DNA from: Hermodice carunculata
Lineage: Eukaryota; Annelida; Polychaeta; Eunicida; Amphinomidae
Length of the DNA stretch: 64,000 nt
Assembly: GCA_964020975.1 (NCBI GenBank)
Contig: CAXHWN010002574.1
Coordinates: 768,501 to 832,500, forward strand
Direction of reading: 5' to 3'
Positions 60,172 through 64,000 of this stretch are shown here, one piece after another; within the stretch, counting starts at the first letter, position 1, and the number at the start of each line of letters is the position of its first letter. A model generated the notes under the pieces. It was not told where the DNA came from, searched no databases, and saw only the letters and a list, made by a program, of their open reading frames with translations. A program made the translations under genes and the position numbers.

Positions 60172-60285
60172 AGAAGGTAAACTCCAACTACATGCCGCCC
60201 AGGCCGGGATTCAAGCCCGGGTTGCAGAGGTAGAAGGCACGAGTGTTGCCCCTTTGCCTACTATGAATGCGCCACTGTGAAGTGT
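60172..60285 (-). mobile_element. tRNA-derived SINE head
   Basis: On the minus strand, GGCTTGAATCCC (complement of 60206-60217) is a clear RNA polymerase III B box (GGTTCGAATCC type). It is followed by 'ggcctgggcggcatgtag', the usual continuation in several invertebrate tRNA-derived SINEs. About 40 bases upstream 'TGGCGCATTCATAGTAGGC' fits a degraded A box (TRGCNNAGTNGG). No tRNA cloverleaf or CCA-ready end is present, so it is not a functional tRNA gene. The 3' body of the SINE is not clearly delimited. Confidence 0.7.
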
Positions 60286-60439
60286 CATGGAGGATATAAA
60301 ATAGACGAGGCTTCCAGGATGGACACTTAATGCTTTACCGATACAACCACATGTCCACAATATACACATTTGCCCACCCTTCATTTGCTAAGCAGGCTGT
60401 GCTGCAATGTCTTTACTATTTTCTAATGCATTTTTGTGC

Positions 60440-61080
60440 GTTTTTGTTATTTGTAGCTCAGCCGACCTGTTCCATCCATCGTCCATCGTCTGTTGTCCTG
60501 TCATCAAGAACAATTCACATTTTTAACTTCTGCACAAAAGCCACTCGCCAGACCTACTTCAAATTTGGAGGGGATGTGCCTTAGGGTGGTTTTGTACCAG
60601 GTTTGTTCAAATGGTAATGGTACAATATTTTTTATTTGTAATGAATATTTGGTTCATAAGGGGGAAATCATAAAAATCTACTTCTCTGAAACCACTTTGT
60701 CAATTGCTTCGAAATTCATATGGGCACTTCTTAGGGGTCTTAATTTGTTCAACAGGTGGCGTTGCAATTTTTTTCTATTTTTGAATGAAATTTTGTGAGT
60801 TTTGTTTTTGTTTTTTGACTGCTTCTCCAAAACCATGTCTCAGATTGTGCTGAATCTTGCTTGAAATGTTCCTGTGAAAGGTTCACACAAGACAGTTTAA
60901 CAGGTAGCATTGCTGTGGATCCCTGGTTTTAAACGTTCCTTTTTATTACTAAGTAAGTCAATGGGGATTGCATGGTAATTTACGTTTTTGACCTCATCTC
61001 CAAAATTATTAGCCACATTCACTTCAGACTTGGTGGGAATGTGCACTGGATATATCTGGATAAGTCTAGAAACAATAATG
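60440..61080. repeat. Diverged tandem repeat, about 155-bp units
   Basis: Four units carry 'cttct(g)c.c.aaaacca.t....cagat....ttcaaattt/cttgg' near 60525, 60680, 60818 and 60989, each followed by a 'gaatgtgc/atgtgcc/gttcctg' stretch and a 'tttgttcaa' stretch. The preceding 'atccatcgtccatcgtctgttgtc' and the phrase order match a repeat recalled as very common in oyster and scallop genomes. The family name is not known to me. Confidence 0.55.
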
Positions 61081-61082
61081 GC

Positions 61083-61381
61083 ATGTAATGAACCAAAATT
61101 AGGTCAAATATCTGGATCATGGTGTCAAAATTTGTCCTGTGTGGCGTCACTTCAATACCGCACAGATATTGAACCTTAGCTTTATTACTGTCTGTGGCAG
61201 AAGCATACAGTATTGCAGAGATCTTGAAACTTTGTTTGATTATTCTCTTTGGCACATTTATATGTCGGGAAGTAAAACGCGGTCCTTGTGTTAGATATTT
61301 GGGTAAAGGTGATATATTAAAATGAAAACGACAGAACACTCTTGTCATATATATATATATATATAGATATGTATGTATGTA

Positions 61382-61440
<59 letters not shown>

Positions 61441-61800
61441 TTTATTGATGCAGATATTTTTCATACTATCCATGGTTGTTGCCTTTCATTTTAGGCTGTT
61501 TCATAAACGAAAATAAAGTCAGTTGGTCAAATGTCGGCATCAAGGTGATATTGAAAATGTCAAAGTCTCGTACATATGTATTTTTAAAACATGTGACCTT
61601 CTTTACTAGACTTTATTTGAAATTGTATCTCTATTCATCTGTGTTTCATGAACCAAAATTGGTCTCTGGGCTAATTAGCTTGGTCACACCGTCAAATCAG
61701 CCTGGAAAGGCTTCAGTACTGCAGACCTTCAAACTTTGCATGGTTTTTGTATTGTCGTCACAGAGGCACATCAGGAGAACATCATTGCTGTGTTTAAATT
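61083..61800. repeat. Pair of diverged direct copies
   Basis: 'ATGAACCAAAATTAGGTCAA' near 61085 and 'ATGAACCAAAATTGGTCTCT' near 61647 begin segments that share 'gtgtcaaa/cgtcaaat', 'cttcaataccgcaca/cttcagtactgcagac', 'cttgaaactttg/cttcaaactttg' and 'ggcacat'. A microsatellite lies between them. Both seem part of the repeat complex to the left. Confidence 0.5.
61347..61438. repeat. Compound (AT)n(ATGT)n(GT)n microsatellite
   Basis: AT units pass into ATGT units at about 61366 and then into about 26 GT units up to 61438. Confidence 0.97.
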
Positions 61801-62789
61801 AAATTTTTGGGACATAACTCAATTAAAAAACTATTTGAATCAGGACTTAAAAAATGCCACAGAATGATGTAATGTAATCCTAGTAAATGCGAGTTTCTGG
61901 ATGCAAGGGCTGCTGAGCACAGGACTATCATGGTTTCCATGCTATTCACCCATGTCCTTTTCTTGAAAGGCAATTGTAAATTGGTGTAACTGTCTTTTTT
62001 CTCATAGGTATGTCAGCTCTCTCTCACTCATGCCGGGAAAGACCGGGCGCAATTTGTAGGGCAATGATGTGAGTGCTGAAGACAAATGGACTTCTTAGCT
62101 AGTTCAGCCTAACTGGCCAGAACAGCAAATTTCCCCTCAAGGGGATCCCCCCTTATGGTCAAAACGGGTAAGCAGAGACAATTTTTAAATGGTATCTCTA
62201 GTTAAGACAACTGTTTTTCCTAAATGTAAGAGAAAATGTGTTTAATTTAAACACATTGCAATGGGAGAGGTCAGAAGAAGTAAAACTATGTGTATTTAGC
62301 CAGATAAAAATGATATAAAATGCTTCAGGGCTCGAGTTATGTGTTTCTATTAAACTGCATGTTGATATAATGTTCTATGAAATGGCTACTTATGCAGATT
62401 TTATACTGCAGTATATATGTAAATTCCATGTGCATCTTTCTATATTAGAAGTTAAACTATAATGATAAGTGGTGGGAACATCCCACCATAGCCTGGAACA
62501 TACTGTACCCTCTGGTAATATTCTCAAGAATAGGTCTTTCAATCTTGACTCTGCCTATTTGTTACACGTCCTTAATGTAACTTCTTGATGTTAATTATTT
62601 TCTGGACAAAGATATAAAAGGTAACTATTAAAGGTAAAATGCAAGTGCTTGTATCATGCTAGATATGAAATGCTGTTCTAAAAAATGAATTCTGTCCTTG
62701 AACATTTGTTCTCATGGTCTTTAAGAAAATCAGTATCAGAATAAATTTAGTTTTACCAGGGACCTGTTATAGATGGACTACCAACGGGA
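61801..62789. other. Intergenic, nothing recognised
   Basis: AT-rich, without a firm gene or repeat. Confidence 0.5.
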
Positions 62790-63470
62790 GCGCTAATCCC
62801 TTTAGTGGTCAACTGGGCGCGACGACTACAAAGCGTGTTCAATAGCGCCTCTCAAGTTAATCCCCCCTGCTCAGTCCGTTTGTTGTTCCATCTATGTTTC
62901 CGTGTTCGGTTGTATCGGGTTACATACATCAGGCTTACATCGGGTGTGCTATTGTACCAAGTTCAAAAACGGAGAGTTTTATGTGTGCGCAACCAGTCTG
63001 ATCATTTGAATCAGAACCGTGCGAGTCCATCGATGTGTTTTTCGTTGAAATCGGCAGATAAAAGGGCTAGTTTTTGCAATTTTTCTCTCCCAAAATGATG
63101 CAAAGTTAGACAACTTGCGTGCGTAATAACTCCTTACGCCGTAATTAGCAATAAAAAATGTAGTTTTAGATGGATAGTGTATGCCGGTAGGATCATGATG
63201 TTGGTTTCATTTCTTGTAGCTGAGTCCGGCGTAACGCTAAATTTTGACTTTAAAATGTGGAACACGGTGAAAAATTTTGCACATTTCAGTCGGTGACGCG
63301 ATAATTCTCGCCTTTCATCACGTGACCTGGCCCACGAGACTGCCAGCGGCCAGCACGGACCGTGGAGTTGTGTTTGTTCAGCACTGAAGGTGCTCGCTCA
63401 AACACCCGATCACTTGAGCAGTGGCAACATAGATGGTACAAAGGGGCCCCGCCGTTGGTAGTCAATCTAA
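62790..63470. promoter_or_regulatory. CpG-richer, promoter-like block
   Basis: CpG dinucleotides are frequent here (for example around 62812-62850, 62935-63030 and 63295-63365) and scarce on both sides. TCACGTGACC at about 63318-63327 is a strong E-box of the USF/TFE type. Short frames of 73-97 codons lie in it (62805-63098 and 63362-63583, plus strand) without recognisable families. A promoter or first exon of a gene beyond the right edge is possible. Confidence 0.25.
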
Positions 63471-64000
63471 ATCAGGTCCCTGGTTTTACTTATAAAAAAG
63501 GTAGCTGGCATGCACCTACTTGCATTTTGCACTGTATATACATATCTCATATGCGCAGTTGTCTTTTCACAGATGGCACATGAAAATTGATACAAAAGTT
63601 CATGGGGAAAAGAAAGAAAGTCAAAGAGCTGTATACGAGACATTCATATTCAGCATGCTTCCAGGGTTTCTTTTGTGAATAACATGAAATTGGCTAAAGT
63701 TTTGTAAAGTAAGAACATTCAGGAGAAAGAGCTCATGTAAAAGCTATCCAGTTTTATTTTTGATTTAAAAAACTACAGAAGCATAAAAAAACTACAGAAG
63801 CTTTGAAAAAGTCACCAAATGGTCCATTAAAGATAACAAACTGCTATAACAGATCACAGAGGTCAAAATCAGAAAAACCTTTCCTATGATTGGAGGAATT
63901 TAATGACATATGGTGTGCTCATTGTGTTATTTGAAGTCACAATGAGTTATAATTTGGATCAGTACACGAGTATACCAGGCTTTCACAAAAAATCACAATC
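63471..64000. other. Right edge, nothing recognised
   Basis: AT-rich sequence with a short local duplication of 'AAAAAACTACAGAAGC' at 63766 and 63785. No gene. Confidence 0.5.

Noticed and set aside
60180-60285. A functional tRNA gene
   Set aside because: Only A- and B-box-like parts are present, without a pairing cloverleaf; a SINE head explains it better.

Overview
The window looks like nuclear DNA of an animal, most likely a marine invertebrate. It is AT-rich and has no operons, ribosomal RNA genes or compact genes. It is dense in dinucleotide and trinucleotide microsatellites, and its recognisable coding matter is almost all non-LTR retrotransposon and DNA-transposon debris. Diverged tandem and dispersed repeats with nuclear-receptor-like TCAAGGTCA motifs, and the 'protect two-phrase' type of repeat at 60.4-61.1 kb, recall bivalve and other lophotrochozoan genomes. 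That placement rests on memory of those repeat families and was not searched. A cephalochordate or hemichordate cannot be excluded.

Layout. 0-2.2 kb: two (GT)n tracts and one unidentified reading frame. 2.25-3.9 kb: a CR1/Jockey-like LINE with an internal deletion and a 63-bp in-frame duplication. 7.0-9.15 kb: two diverged copies of one repeat family, each with a trinucleotide microsatellite at the matching place, then an uninterrupted (CT)51. 9.6-10.4, 12.3-13.6 and 16.1-16.7 kb: three more decayed LINE pieces. 17.9-18.05 kb: the best host-gene signal, a short exon with an acceptor, an N-terminal membrane anchor and a GTAAGA donor. It is followed by a stretch with promoter- or enhancer-like motifs (18.46-19.96 kb). 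21.9-23.5 kb: an unidentified open frame, a possible Crypton-type fragment and a 244-bp tandem duplication.

23,975-33,138 is the centrepiece. A minus-strand L1/Tx1-type LINE of about 9.1 kb is bracketed by a perfect 17-bp direct repeat. It keeps an intact 313-codon ORF1 and a full-span but broken ORF2. Between the two ORFs lie 3.66 kb that hold a satellite of about nine 145-bp units, with a trimeric higher-order pattern and an inverted pair of TCAAGGTCA sites per unit, plus a second, older array.

33.2-47.1 kb: a weak mariner/Tc1 piece, a long stretch of unassigned decayed coding-like DNA (36-39.4 kb), a clear mariner fossil (40.9-41.85 kb), a dispersed-repeat relative of 8.3 kb, and a BED-finger (hAT-like) fragment. 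49.5-51.7 kb: a 5'-truncated LINE with a zinc-knuckle C terminus and an (ATAC)n tail. 53.85-54.01 kb: a compound (ATG)n(AAG)n tract. 57.6-59.2 kb: a 1.6-kb element with inverted CTAGCA-type ends packed with roughly 200-bp internal repeats. 60.2-61.8 kb: a tRNA-derived SINE fragment and diverged tandem repeats. 62.8-63.5 kb: a CpG-richer, promoter-like block.

No complete host gene was found. The window reads as the intron or intergenic space of a host locus that repeatedly received insertions. No LTR element, retrovirus-like element, Polinton, CRISPR array or bacterial feature was identified.
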